Positions 17,624 to 26,468 of a stretch of 64,000 bases of DNA are shown one piece after another. The position numbers were made by a program, and so were the translations under genes. Every line of letters begins with the position of its first letter. Position 1 is the stretch's first letter. The DNA is from Candidatus Lernaella stagnicola. Its GTDB lineage: Bacteria; Lernaellota; Lernaellaia; Lernaellales; Lernaellaceae. The notes under the pieces are model-generated. The model was not told where the DNA came from. It made no database searches and worked only from the letters and a program-made list of their open reading frames with translations. The stretch covers positions 240,502 to 304,501 of the forward strand of contig JAVCCK010000003.1 of assembly GCA_030765525.1 (NCBI GenBank), given 5' to 3'.

Positions 17624-18001
17624 TCAATTGCCGTTGCGCCGACGCCAAAATACGGCGGCGAACAGGGGGATCAAGAGCAGCGAAAGATCGCCGACGGTTT
17701 TCTTTTGCGGTTGCCGTTGAGGTTTGGGTAGGACTTCCCATTGCCGCAGCGGTGCGGACGGATCGGGGTTTTTTTGCGGCGCAGCTTCCAGACCGGTAGC
17801 GGGCGGCAGCAGGGCCTGTTGATCCTCACCGCAGGCGTCGGCGGGGTCGCCCTCGGCGTCTTGAATCGGTTCGCCGTCGCCGATCGGCGGTTGTGGATCG
17901 GCAGAGGGAACCTCGACGAACTCGGGCTTGTCGCCGGTGCCGCAGGCGAGTCCCAGGGCGAGAGCCACGGCGAAGGCAAACAAGAGGTAACGCGTGCGCA
18001 T
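17624..18001 (-). CDS. Small lipoprotein with C-terminal membrane anchor, unknown function
   Basis: A 125-residue protein with AAGGAG 6 bases before its ATG. The N-terminus is a lipoprotein signal (YLLFAFAVALALGLACGT, Cys at about residue 20). The middle is Pro-, Asp- and Gln-rich and looks disordered. The C-terminus is a hydrophobic stretch (LSLLLIPLFAAVFW) followed by RRRNGN, the shape of a C-terminal sorting or stop-transfer signal. Having both a lipid anchor and a tail helix is unusual. It lies between the FadL-type barrel gene (13-base gap) and the TonB receptor gene (39-base gap), so it may be an accessory to one of these. I do not recognise a family. Confidence 0.6.
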   Translation of the reverse strand: MRTRYLLFAFAVALALGLACGTGDKPEFVEVPSADPQPPIGDGEPIQDAEGDPADACGEDQQALLPPATGLEAAPQKNPDPSAPLRQWEVLPKPQRQPQKKTVGDLSLLLIPLFAAVFWRRRNGN

Positions 18002-18013
18002 AATCGCTCCTTA

Positions 18014-19372
18014 TCAGTACTCAACCCCGAAGGTCGCCGCGAAGGAATGAATTTGGCCGCCGTAGTCGATGGGGCCGAAGACGTCTTCGCGGTCGTTGTC
18101 GAGGTGGCTGTCCATTAAATAGTGGAGTTGATAGACCAGATCAAACCGCACGGGCAGCAAAAAGATACCCATCGGGTCGTTGAATAGGAAACCCGCGCCC
18201 GTCGCGGCCACGTGCTTGTCGGGATCGAGAATATTCATGTAGCCGTTCATGCTCTGCGTCGGCGAGGGTTCGTAGTAGTAGCCGGCGCGGGCCGTGATGC
18301 CGAAAACCCATTCCCAATCGATATCGAAAGCGTGTTGAAACCCGAGGCGCGCATGGTAGGTGTCCAGGAAGGGCGGAGACGGCTTGTTCTCGGCACCGGT
18401 CAACCAGGCCGACCAATTGCGCCAGATGCCGTCGGCGGTAACGGTAACGGCGTCGGTGGGTTTCCAGGCGAAACCCAAGGTGGCGCTCATGGGGGAAAAG
18501 CCGGTTAGCTGATGCATGTCGACCGTGGTTTTCGGCACTTCGATTTGCTCGCCGGTTTCGCTGAGCGTAATGCGTACGACGTTGGTGAACTCGCCGCTGC
18601 CGTCCAAAGTAGTGACCTCGTCGTGCCAGGCCATTCCCACGCGCACGCCGTCGCTACGGCCGTGGGCGGGGATCAGGAACATCGCGCCGAGCACCGGTTC
18701 GACCTTACTGTAGGAAGCGGTCGCCATGCCCTGCCGCGTTTCCCAACGAATGACGGGCATCTCGATATCCGAGTGCGCAATGACGTCGGAATGGGTGTCG
18801 GATGGGGCGACGTTGATGCTGGCGCCGAAGCTGGCCCAGTCGAAAACCTTGATCGCGAAGCCCGCATAGAGGCTGAGAATGCTCACGGGCCGGTCGCGAT
18901 ACCGAAAGAAGTAGGGCGTGTTGGGATCGGCAAAGAGCGTAAAGGATTTGAAGTAGGCCGAGATCGCCAGCGCCAATCCGGCCGAAAAACGATCGGACAC
19001 GTTCTTGTTGATGGCGTCGGAAAAATCGAAATCGGTGCTCAGCCCCACGAGTAGGAAGTCGGCCGGGAAACCGCCGCTGAGGTCGCGGCCGGGGTCCGGC
19101 GTCAGGTTCATATAGAGATCGGGGTACACGCCCTTGTACCCTATGTCGAAATGGTTGCCGCGAATATAGGAGAAGCCCGCCGGGTTGTAGAACGCTGCCG
19201 AGTAGTCGTCGGCCAGGGCGGTGAAGGCGTTGCCCATTGCCGCGTCGCGCGGGCCGACGCCGTGCTCGTCGAACATCTGGTTGCCACCGGCGAGACATGG
19301 CGGTGTCGCTCCGGGCATTAACCAAGTTCCAATCACTATGATGACTAGAGCAAGCCAACAACTGTTTCGCAT
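18014..19372 (-). CDS. FadL/OmpP1-family outer membrane transport protein
   Basis: A 452-residue outer-membrane beta-barrel for hydrophobic compounds. The start at the ATG 19372 has AAGGCG upstream and opens a signal peptide (NSCWLALVIIVIGTWLMPGA...); an ATG 42 bases upstream would spoil it. The mature N-terminus carries the family hatch motif, GVGPRDAAMGNAFTALADDY then SAAFYNPAGFSYIRG, matching the FadL/TodX pattern. The rest is alternating beta-strands ending FAATFGVEY with a terminal aromatic residue. FadL proteins import long-chain fatty acids or aromatic hydrocarbons. A fatty acid oxidation cluster lies about 6 kb away, which is suggestive but not evidence of linkage. Probably co-transcribed with the genes on both sides. 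Confidence 0.85.
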   Translation of the reverse strand: MRNSCWLALVIIVIGTWLMPGATPPCLAGGNQMFDEHGVGPRDAAMGNAFTALADDYSAAFYNPAGFSYIRGNHFDIGYKGVYPDLYMNLTPDPGRDLSGGFPADFLLVGLSTDFDFSDAINKNVSDRFSAGLALAISAYFKSFTLFADPNTPYFFRYRDRPVSILSLYAGFAIKVFDWASFGASINVAPSDTHSDVIAHSDIEMPVIRWETRQGMATASYSKVEPVLGAMFLIPAHGRSDGVRVGMAWHDEVTTLDGSGEFTNVVRITLSETGEQIEVPKTTVDMHQLTGFSPMSATLGFAWKPTDAVTVTADGIWRNWSAWLTGAENKPSPPFLDTYHARLGFQHAFDIDWEWVFGITARAGYYYEPSPTQSMNGYMNILDPDKHVAATGAGFLFNDPMGIFLLPVRFDLVYQLHYLMDSHLDNDREDVFGPIDYGGQIHSFAATFGVEY

Positions 19373-19457
19373 GGTCGCCTTATTCCGCCGCACGACGGGC
19401 GGTTCACTTATCATCGGAACCTTTTAGCCTATTTCATCGGGAAGGCACAAGAACAGG

Positions 19458-19952
19458 TTATGGAATACGGGCCTGTAGCCATTGACCGACGCGGACCGTG
19501 GCGCTGACTCCGCCGCTGACCATAAACACCGAACGCAGGCGGTATCCCGCCAGTTCCCAATCGACGGTAAGCGACATTTTGCCGCGAATGCGCATCCGTT
19601 CCGACAGTACAACTTCCGCCCGGCGCATCGTAAAATACGGAATCCAAAAGGGCTTTTTCGCGCCGCGACGCCAGAAATGAAAACCGCGGGGGGTCATTAC
19701 GATCATCCCGTTACCGCGCGCCAGCATTCCCCATCCAACGAACCGACCGGCCTCGGTATCGTCTTCGACGATGCGGGTCTCGAGGTAGTAGCCGCCGAAT
19801 TCGGCCTCCGATGCTTCCCTGGGGTCGGGGCTTTGGAGGTCTTCGGGAAGTGGGTACTTCCGCTTCAAGCGGGTAAGAAGCCACCACCAGAAGCCGACAT
19901 TGACCACAGTCACGGCGGCAAGGATGAGGACGATGAGAACGGCGACGTCCAT
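19458..19952 (-). CDS. Single-span membrane protein, possibly PH-like domain, unknown function
   Basis: A 164-residue protein with one N-terminal membrane helix (VAVLIVLILAAVTVVNVGFWWWLL) and then a basic LKRKYP segment, so the rest is probably cytoplasmic. The soluble part (about 50-164) is beta-rich, with RFVGWGMLARGNGMIVMTP and FHFWRRGAKKPFWIPY. Short strands and a hydrophobic-basic pattern like these resemble bacterial PH-like domains, but the match is only by eye. It starts 5 bases after the stop of the SurA-like gene, so they are probably co-translated. Function unknown. Confidence 0.6.
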   Translation of the reverse strand: MDVAVLIVLILAAVTVVNVGFWWWLLTRLKRKYPLPEDLQSPDPREASEAEFGGYYLETRIVEDDTEAGRFVGWGMLARGNGMIVMTPRGFHFWRRGAKKPFWIPYFTMRRAEVVLSERMRIRGKMSLTVDWELAGYRLRSVFMVSGGVSATVRVGQWLQARIP

Positions 19953-19957
19953 GGCCG

Positions 19958-21076
19958 TTATTGGAGGTATTGCTTGATGTTGGGCTCGAAATACACAACC
20001 GGATAGCGATGCGCCGTCAGGGATTGAGCAAGGCTGCGCGTGGCCTCGACCCGCAATTCCTCGGTGGCGCGCTCGATCATCACGTCTCGAATGGAATCAA
20101 AGGGGGGCGGATCGCCGCCGAAGCTCAGTTCGTCTTTGTGCGCCTCGTAATAGGCGCGCGCGTTATTCGAGGATGCCTTGATGTCCTCCCCGAGGATTTC
20201 CTCACGCGTGACGCGGCTGAGCGTGCCGACCTCGACGATCTTTTTGCGTGTTTCGAATTCCGGGCCCGAGTCCCACCCTTCGCGTTTGACCCACGTGTGG
20301 ATGATATCTTCCCCGATGATGTATTCGACAACCTTTTTGGGATTTGGGTGCTTGCGAAGTAATTTCCTGGTTTCCGGCGGCGTTTCGTCCAATCGCATGA
20401 GGAGGTTGCCGACGGTGTATTGATAATCCTGGCCGGTGGCGATCGTTTCCTCCAGCTTGGGCCAGTCTTTTTTCCCTTCCGATTGAAAGACATTGAAGCG
20501 GGACAGCAGTTCGAAATCGATCTTTACTCCCCACTCTTTGGCCAGTTCGCGTTTTTTCATATTGTACGCGTTGTCCAACATGCGCCCGAGGAGTCGGTGG
20601 CGGGTGTCCTCTTGGTGCTCGGCGAACGGATACTTCTCTTTGTCTTTGACGACCCTGTCATATTCCGCGCGGACCTGTTCGTCGGTGAGTTTGATATCCT
20701 TGAGCAACTCGACCTTCGCCAGTTCGTTGACCGCACCATAGGAATGCAGGCGCAACGACTTACGAAATGCCTTTTTCTTGAAAAACTTCCGGCGCACGCC
20801 TTCCAGGTAAAACGTCGATTCGACCACGAGCTTCTCCAGAAAATCGCGTTTGCCCTCAAGGGTGAGGTACTGGGCGCGGTTTTGGATCGGTACGCGGGAA
20901 ACGGCGGCCTCGAAATACGAGTGTGTAACCTGAAACTTCCCCTTGCCGATATCGGCGAGGATCGGGTCGCCGTCTTCGGTCATCGGCTGTTGATCGGATC
21001 GTGGTCCGGTACAAGAAGCGCATGCAAATGCGCCGATTGCCAGCAAAACCATAAAAATTTTCGTCAAACGTCGCAC
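19958..21076 (-). CDS. SurA/PrsA-like periplasmic chaperone lipoprotein, no PPIase domain seen
   Basis: A 372-residue lipoprotein. I choose the GTG at 21076-21074 because GGAGGTGG lies about 6 bases upstream and it opens a lipoprotein signal (IFMVLLAIGAFACASC). An ATG farther upstream would add 43 unlikely residues. The mature protein begins like SurA/PpiC-type foldases (ILADIGKGKFQVTHSYFEAA), with a helical chaperone region about 45-180 containing KLTDEQVRAEYDRVVKD. The rest is helical and charged. I do not see the conserved rotamase (parvulin) core between the helical parts, so it may be a chaperone only. Its place at the head of a block with two outer-membrane barrels fits a role in their folding; that is inference. 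Confidence 0.65.
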   Translation of the reverse strand: MRRLTKIFMVLLAIGAFACASCTGPRSDQQPMTEDGDPILADIGKGKFQVTHSYFEAAVSRVPIQNRAQYLTLEGKRDFLEKLVVESTFYLEGVRRKFFKKKAFRKSLRLHSYGAVNELAKVELLKDIKLTDEQVRAEYDRVVKDKEKYPFAEHQEDTRHRLLGRMLDNAYNMKKRELAKEWGVKIDFELLSRFNVFQSEGKKDWPKLEETIATGQDYQYTVGNLLMRLDETPPETRKLLRKHPNPKKVVEYIIGEDIIHTWVKREGWDSGPEFETRKKIVEVGTLSRVTREEILGEDIKASSNNARAYYEAHKDELSFGGDPPPFDSIRDVMIERATEELRVEATRSLAQSLTAHRYPVVYFEPNIKQYLQ

Positions 21077-21247
21077 GTTCTTCCACCTCCGATTACGGTA
21101 GCAGCTAACTAAACACAAAGCGGGCCGGTGCTCAAGTGGGCCGGCAATGAGCCGCAGTGCCCCGCTTTTGCTGGACATTCCGGGTGTTGGGGAGAATTCC
21201 GCCAAACTCTCAGGTATTTAGCCAAAATGATAATCTCCTTCTATTCC

Positions 21248-21277
21248 TTGACGCCTTGGTTATTGCACCTCTATAAT
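21248..21277 (+). promoter_or_regulatory. Sigma70-type promoter of the C25 peptidase gene
   Basis: TTGACG (21248-21253), an 18-base spacer and a perfect TATAAT (21272-21277). Expected start near 21284, giving an 85-base leader before the ATG at 21369. The 292-base gap 21077-21368 is the longest clean intergenic region on this side of the window and holds nothing else I can identify. Confidence 0.75.
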
Positions 21278-21368
21278 TCCGCCTCGGAGAAGCCGTAAAA
21301 TCGAATCGGTGAGAATCGATTCCTTCGATGTTCAACGAGTGCCCGCAGGCCCAAAGGAGCAATCTTCC

Positions 21369-23564
21369 ATGAAACGCCTGATTTTGTTGTTTACCGTGGT
21401 CTTTATGTTTTTCGGCGTCGGTCCGGCCGCGGCAACGTGGTTCGACGTGCTGAACGTTGAGCCGACGCCCGCGCAGGTGGACGTCATCACCGCCGATGTC
21501 GACGGATTCACCTTGCGCCTGACGGTGCCCGGTTTCGATGTTACCGAACCTGAACCAGGGTTCGCGAAAATTGAAATTCCCGGCGCCGGTATCGCCGGAG
21601 CCGCCGGTCAGCCGCAATTGCCGACGATCACCCGCCTCGTGCGCGTCCCGCTGGGCGCCGACGTGCGCGTCACCGTGCGCGCCTCGTTCGAGGAAATCGC
21701 GCTCTCGGCCCTCAACGGCGCACCTCGGCTGATGCCTGTGCAACCCTCGGTCCCGAAGATTCCGGGGGCCCTGGAAAACGCCGTGTTTATGATCGACGAA
21801 AGCGCTTACCGGCAAACCACGTCCGTGTTCGCCTCGGGCGTGAAAATCGTTGATGAAGGCATGATGCGTGGGTACCGGGTCGTCACACTGCGGATGCAGC
21901 CGGTCAATTACAATCCGGCACGTCAAGCGATTCAAGTGGCGGGCGAGATGGAAGTCGACGTGGAATTCGAGGGTGCCGATTGGGCCGAAACCCAGTACCT
22001 CGAAGACCGTTTGGGCGACCCGCGCTCCGCGGCGATGGCTCAGATTTCGTTGGTCAATTTCAACAACTTCCCGAAGCCTTTCAAGGACAAGCCGGCGCCC
22101 TTCACGGCCACCAGTTACGTGATGATCGCCCCGGCGGCGGTATACAACAATCCGGACATTCAGGAACTCATCGAATGGAAAGCCCAGCGCGGTTTCGATG
22201 TGGTCCCCTTGACGCTGGAGGAAATCGGCAGCACACCGGCGGATATCACGTTGTACCTGCGTGACGCTTACGAGAACTGGGAACGCCCGCCCTCGTATGT
22301 GCTGGTGCTCGGCGATACGCCCATCGTTCCGCAATTCTCCGGTACGACCGGCGGTGCCCTGGCGACGGACTTGTACTTCGGATCGATGACCGAAGGCGAC
22401 TACTTCCCCGACATCGGCGTCGGCCGCCTGCCCTTCCGCACGGACCAACACGTTCGGAATATGGTCAACAAGATCCTGAGTTACGAGCAGCAAGAATGGA
22501 CGACCAACGACAGTTGGACACGGCACGCCACCTTCATGGCCAGCCGCGACAACTGGAACATTTCCGAAGGTACGCATAACGCGGTGTGCAGCTACTTCCT
22601 GGAGCCCAACGGCTTCTCGTGCACCAAGGTGTTTTCTCAGCACGGCGGCACGACCGCGCAGGCGATGGCCGCGCTCAACTCCGGTCCGACGATTCATGCC
22701 TACTCCGGGCACGGCTCCCAAACCAGTTGGGCCGACGGTCCGCCGATCAGCCAAGCCAACGTGCGCAACCTCACGAATCCGACGACGCCGCTGATACTGT
22801 CGCACTCGTGCCTGACCGGCAGCTACGCAATGCCCGAATGCTTCGGCGAAACCTGGGTGCGCGTGGCCCGCGGCGGTCTCGCTTTCTGGGGGGCTTCGGA
22901 CAGCACGTACTGGGATGAGGACGACATCCTCGAAAAAGCCATGTTCCAAGGGTGGATGACCGGCGGCGGCAAACTCACGTCGATGCCCTGGACCAGCGCG
23001 ATGCTCGATTACTCGCTGATCAAGCTGCACGAATTCTACAGCGGCGGCGGGCGTACGAAGCATTACTTCGAAATGTACAACCTGTTCGGCGATCCGGAAG
23101 TCATGCTTTACAGCCGGCCGCCGGTGGAATTCACGCCGCTGCTCCCGTCTTACGTAACGCCGGGCTCCACTTCCATCGACGTCACGGTGCCGGGTGTGGC
23201 CGGCGCGATGGTCGGCATCTACGCCGACGGCGAAACCTGCGGTTGCGGCTTCACCGACGCATCGGGACAGGTGACGGTGGAATTGTTCCGCAATCTCCCG
23301 ACCAAGGCCGATGAGCTGACGTTGACCATCACCGGCGAAAACCTCGCCGCGTACAGCGTCGAGATTCCGATCGGATCGAGTGTCGATGACGATGACGACG
23401 ACACGACCGGTGACGATGACGCCACCGATGACGACGCCACCGACGACGATGACGCCACCGACGATGACGCAATCGATGACGATGCGGTCGACGACGACGA
23501 CACGACCGGCGCCGACGATGACGATGACGACGACGATAACGACAGCGGCGGCGGCTGCGGCTGA
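21369..23564 (+). CDS. Secreted gingipain-family (C25) cysteine peptidase with Asp-rich C-terminal tract
   Basis: A 731-residue exported cysteine peptidase. The ATG is preceded by AAGGAG and opens a signal peptide (LILLFTVVFMFFGVGPAAA). Residues about 30-245 form a beta-rich propeptide like that of gingipains and other C25 enzymes. The catalytic domain (about 250-590) shows YVLVLGDTPIVP, DLYFGS and IGVGRLPFRT. The dyad is His448 in YSGHGS and Cys481 in LSHSCLTGSYA, 33 residues apart as in gingipain R. An Ig-like domain (about 593-670) and an Asp/Thr/Ala low-complexity tract (673-725) follow, and the protein ends SGGGCG. The tract probably binds Ca2+ or acts as a spacer, and the terminal Cys may be an attachment or sorting signal; both are inference. 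It has its own promoter and terminator. Confidence 0.88.
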   Translation: MKRLILLFTVVFMFFGVGPAAATWFDVLNVEPTPAQVDVITADVDGFTLRLTVPGFDVTEPEPGFAKIEIPGAGIAGAAGQPQLPTITRLVRVPLGADVRVTVRASFEEIALSALNGAPRLMPVQPSVPKIPGALENAVFMIDESAYRQTTSVFASGVKIVDEGMMRGYRVVTLRMQPVNYNPARQAIQVAGEMEVDVEFEGADWAETQYLEDRLGDPRSAAMAQISLVNFNNFPKPFKDKPAPFTATSYVMIAPAAVYNNPDIQELIEWKAQRGFDVVPLTLEEIGSTPADITLYLRDAYENWERPPSYVLVLGDTPIVPQFSGTTGGALATDLYFGSMTEGDYFPDIGVGRLPFRTDQHVRNMVNKILSYEQQEWTTNDSWTRHATFMASRDNWNISEGTHNAVCSYFLEPNGFSCTKVFSQHGGTTAQAMAALNSGPTIHAYSGHGSQTSWADGPPISQANVRNLTNPTTPLILSHSCLTGSYAMPECFGETWVRVARGGLAFWGASDSTYWDEDDILEKAMFQGWMTGGGKLTSMPWTSAMLDYSLIKLHEFYSGGGRTKHYFEMYNLFGDPEVMLYSRPPVEFTPLLPSYVTPGSTSIDVTVPGVAGAMVGIYADGETCGCGFTDASGQVTVELFRNLPTKADELTLTITGENLAAYSVEIPIGSSVDDDDDDTTGDDDATDDDATDDDDATDDDAIDDDAVDDDDTTGADDDDDDDDNDSGGGCG
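23385..23543 (+). repeat. GAT/GAC low-complexity tract coding for an Asp-rich tail
   Basis: An in-frame run of Asp codons (GAT and GAC mixed) broken by Ala, Thr, Val, Ile and Gly, with recurring units like DDDATDDD. Mixed synonymous codons argue for selection on the protein rather than simple slippage. A similar tract on the opposite strand is found at 59668-59772 in another secreted protein. Confidence 0.9.
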
Positions 23565-23585
23565 TCGCTCAACCATAGACATTCC

Positions 23586-23624
23586 CATACCGGCAAAGCC
23601 TTCGGGCTTTGCCGGTATGCTTTT
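23586..23624 (+). terminator. Strong intrinsic terminator after the C25 peptidase
   Basis: A perfect 15-bp stem, CATACCGGCAAAGCC pairing with GGCTTTGCCGGTATG, closed by a TTCG tetraloop and followed by CTTTT. It lies 22 bases after the peptidase stop and separates it from the transporter gene. It is the clearest intrinsic terminator in the window. Confidence 0.93.
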
Positions 23625-23708
23625 AACCCACCGCGTCGCTTCCTTCGACTCAAGTTTGCCAGCCGGCCCCTCGTCGCGTAGAACACGAAAGATCCTGGAG
23701 GGCTTCTT

Positions 23709-25103
23709 TTGACGCGCAATTCGGTTCGCGAAATGACATTCGGCCGGCGTGTAATTTACGCGTCGGGTGAACTTGGTGTTGCACTGACTCCGGCGATGGT
23801 CGTGGGTTGGCTGATGTATTTTTATCTCGGCAGAACCGATGGCGACGGCGGGAAAACCGTCCTCGTCCCCTACCTTGCCTTCGCCGCCATTAACATGCTG
23901 GGACGCATCATCGACGGCTTCGCGGATCCCCTGATCGGGTTCTTTTCCGACCGGACGCGCTCGCGCCACGGACGCCGCCGGCCATGGATTCTCATTGGCG
24001 CGCCGTTTCTGAGTTTGTTCGGCATCATGTTGTGGTACCCGCCGGATAGCGCCGCTTCGTGGCTTAATATCATTTGGCTGGCCATCGGCCTGGGCGGTTT
24101 TTGGGTTTCGTTCACGGTGGTGGTCGCCCCGTACATTTCCCTGCTACCGGAGATTTCACGCGACGACCGCGAACGCGTCGAGCTTTCCATTTACATGAGC
24201 GCGGCCGATATCATTGGAATGCTCATGGCCACAGTGGGCATCGGCCTGCTGATCAAAGCCGCCGCGGGCGGGCTTCGGCTCGGGCCATTGGCTTTCGGCG
24301 ATGGCTACAAATTGGCGGCGTGGCTCCTGGCGATCGTATCGCTTTTGTCTTTCTGGCTCGTCGTATTGGGCACGCGGGAAAAGCCGGACTCAAAAGCCAA
24401 ACGCGTGCCCTTTGATTTTTTCGAAGCCTTCAGTCGTTGCTGGAGCAATCCGTCGTTTTCGCCGTATTTGATTTCGATCGCCTTTTTCCGGATGTCGATC
24501 GACCTATTGCTGGCGATGATTCCTTTTCTCGTCACGATCGTGATGGGCTACGGCGAACACGTCGCCGGTTATTTACAGGGCGGCATTATCCTGCTTGCCG
24601 TGCCGCTGGTCGCCGCGCTTTATCCATTGGCCGAGCGGTTAACCAAACGGCGCGTGTTTTTGGTGTCGCAGTTTGTGATGGGCGCAGTGCTGTTCATGCT
24701 CGTCACGGTGCGCGACCTGCCCTTCTTCGGTTGGTTGGTGAACGCCGCAGTGGGCGGCATGCTGTCGGACTCGGAAGTCATGATGGCGCACGTCGTGGTG
24801 TTGTTTCTGCCGGCGTTGCTGCCGATTGCCGTCCTGTTCGCCATCCCGCGACCGATGATGGCCGACGTGATCGATATGGACACCCGCCTGACCGGGTACC
24901 GCCGCGAGGCCATGTACGTCGGTCTAGAAAGCTTTGTGACGAAACTCGCCGCCGGGCTGGCAGGTGTTTTCGGCCCGGCGATGCTGGCGATTTTCGGCGA
25001 CACCACGGCCTCACCGTGGGGAATATTGCTCATCGGCCCGTTGTGCGGATTCTTTTTATTGGCGAGCGGCTTCGTGTTCCGCTACTACCCGATCAACAAG
25101 TAG
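23709..25103 (+). CDS. MFS transporter, GPH (glycoside-pentoside-hexuronide) type
   Basis: A 464-residue inner-membrane transporter with about 12 hydrophobic segments. The TTG start is chosen for the GGAGG 8 bases upstream; an ATG a few codons later is the alternative. The motif DGFADPLIGFFSDRTRSRHG followed by RRRPWILIGAP is the hallmark of the GPH/MelB-like MFS_2 family, in which the first Asp contributes to cation binding. Members import sugars or related solutes with Na+ or H+; some relatives move lipids. The substrate cannot be told here. It stands alone between a terminator and the converging thiolase gene. Confidence 0.85.
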   Translation: MTRNSVREMTFGRRVIYASGELGVALTPAMVVGWLMYFYLGRTDGDGGKTVLVPYLAFAAINMLGRIIDGFADPLIGFFSDRTRSRHGRRRPWILIGAPFLSLFGIMLWYPPDSAASWLNIIWLAIGLGGFWVSFTVVVAPYISLLPEISRDDRERVELSIYMSAADIIGMLMATVGIGLLIKAAAGGLRLGPLAFGDGYKLAAWLLAIVSLLSFWLVVLGTREKPDSKAKRVPFDFFEAFSRCWSNPSFSPYLISIAFFRMSIDLLLAMIPFLVTIVMGYGEHVAGYLQGGIILLAVPLVAALYPLAERLTKRRVFLVSQFVMGAVLFMLVTVRDLPFFGWLVNAAVGGMLSDSEVMMAHVVVLFLPALLPIAVLFAIPRPMMADVIDMDTRLTGYRREAMYVGLESFVTKLAAGLAGVFGPAMLAIFGDTTASPWGILLIGPLCGFFLLASGFVFRYYPINK

Positions 25104-25144
25104 ACTCGCCGCGGAACATCGCTCGTCCCAAGGCCGGCGGCGCG

Positions 25145-26452
25145 TTATTCCACCGCCTCCAACACCGCAGCCCCCGACAACCCGCCGGCGGCACAAATCG
25201 CCAGCAGCGCCATGTTTTTATCGGTCCGGTACAGTTCGTTAACCATCGTGGTAACCATCCGCGCGCCGGTCGCCCCAAAAGGGTGCCCCAACGCGATCGA
25301 GCCGCCGTAAAGGTTGATCTCTTCCGGCGCGACCTCGCCCACCGCCTTCTCGCGCCCCAGCCGCTGTCGCGCCCAGGATTCGCTCCCGAGCATTTTCAGG
25401 ACGCTGAGCACTTGCGCGGCGAACGCCTCGTGGATGTCGATGACATCGATGTCGGCCAAGGTCGCCCCGGCGCGGTCTAACGCTTCGGGAATGGAAATGG
25501 CCGGCCCGATAAGCAACTGATCGGCGGGGTCCACGGCGCCGTAGGACCAACTGCGGAATGCCGCCCGCGGCGTGTAGCCGAGCGCCCGCGCCTTGGCTTC
25601 ATTCATCAACAACACGCCCGCCGCGCCGTCGGTGAGCGCGCTGGAGTTGCCGGCGGTAAGCGTGCCGTTCTTTTTGAACGCCGGGCGCAATTTCGCCAAC
25701 TTTTCGAGGGAAGAATCGCCGCGCACGATTCCATCGGCGTGAATGCGCTTACCATCGGGGGTGTCGACTGGGACGATTTCGTCGGCGAAGCGACCGGTGG
25801 CAACAGCCGCGGCGGCCCTTTGATGGGATTGCAGCGCGAAGCGATCCTGCGCCTCGCGGCTGATCGCGTTTCGCTTGGCCATTTTTTCGCTGGACTCACC
25901 CATCAGTTCACCGGTCGTGCGTTCTCGAACCGAAGGGGTTCGCGGCACGAGATCGCGTCTGACGTCCAACTTGCCCAGCAATGCGAAATAGTCTTTCACC
26001 GTGGAACGCGAACTCATGAACACCGGGGCGGCTTTGTGAACGAAGCTGCGAGGCATCATGACCTCGGCGTTGCTCGTGGAGTCGCTACCACCCGCAACCA
26101 CGACGTCGGCCTCGCCGCGCTCGATCATGCCGACAGCGTCGGTGATCGCTTTCAGGCTCGTGGTGCACGCGCGGGTGACGGTCGTCGCCTCCACCTCGGG
26201 CAGGCCCAGGTCCAGGATAATCTCGCGCCCAATATTGACGGCGGTGCTGGGCAGGATGACTCCGCCCCACATGATGCTGTCGATTTCCCGCCACGGCAGT
26301 TGCAGCTTCTCCAACAGGCCGCGCACGACAATGACGCCCAGGTCAATCGTGTCCAACTTGGTGAAGTCGCCAAAAGCCCTCAGGAAAGGCGTCCGCACGC
26401 CGCCCACGATAACCGCGCGACGCTTGCTGCTCTGTTGTTTCCGCTTCGCCAT
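25145..26452 (-). CDS. Thiolase (acetyl-CoA C-acyltransferase, FadI-like)
   Basis: A 435-residue cytoplasmic thiolase, the last step of beta-oxidation: 3-ketoacyl-CoA plus CoA gives acetyl-CoA and a shortened acyl-CoA. The nucleophile is C96 in VTRACTTSLKAI; the usual CASG/CASS is CTTS here. His390 lies in GHPFGATGARM and the second Cys420 in LAICAAGG. Length and the TTVTRAC block resemble FadI and the alpha-type thiolases of trifunctional complexes. No FadJ-type hydratase-dehydrogenase fusion is nearby; the MaoC and FabG-type genes upstream would supply those steps. It is the last gene of a five-gene minus-strand cluster, 16 bases after the reductase gene. Confidence 0.92.
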   Translation of the reverse strand: MAKRKQQSSKRRAVIVGGVRTPFLRAFGDFTKLDTIDLGVIVVRGLLEKLQLPWREIDSIMWGGVILPSTAVNIGREIILDLGLPEVEATTVTRACTTSLKAITDAVGMIERGEADVVVAGGSDSTSNAEVMMPRSFVHKAAPVFMSSRSTVKDYFALLGKLDVRRDLVPRTPSVRERTTGELMGESSEKMAKRNAISREAQDRFALQSHQRAAAAVATGRFADEIVPVDTPDGKRIHADGIVRGDSSLEKLAKLRPAFKKNGTLTAGNSSALTDGAAGVLLMNEAKARALGYTPRAAFRSWSYGAVDPADQLLIGPAISIPEALDRAGATLADIDVIDIHEAFAAQVLSVLKMLGSESWARQRLGREKAVGEVAPEEINLYGGSIALGHPFGATGARMVTTMVNELYRTDKNMALLAICAAGGLSGAAVLEAVE

Positions 26453-26468
26453 GATCGATCCTTTCCGC

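Noticed and set aside
23385-23543. Regular short repeats considered as a CRISPR-like array or tandem repeat element
   Set aside because: They are in-frame Asp codons inside a gene, without spacers.
21210-23969. A 919-codon open frame on the minus strand across the C25 peptidase
   Set aside because: It is antisense to a gene with promoter, signal peptide, catalytic dyad and terminator. Its sequence is low-complexity (Val/Ile runs opposite the Asp tract) and Arg/His-rich, as expected from GC-rich antisense.
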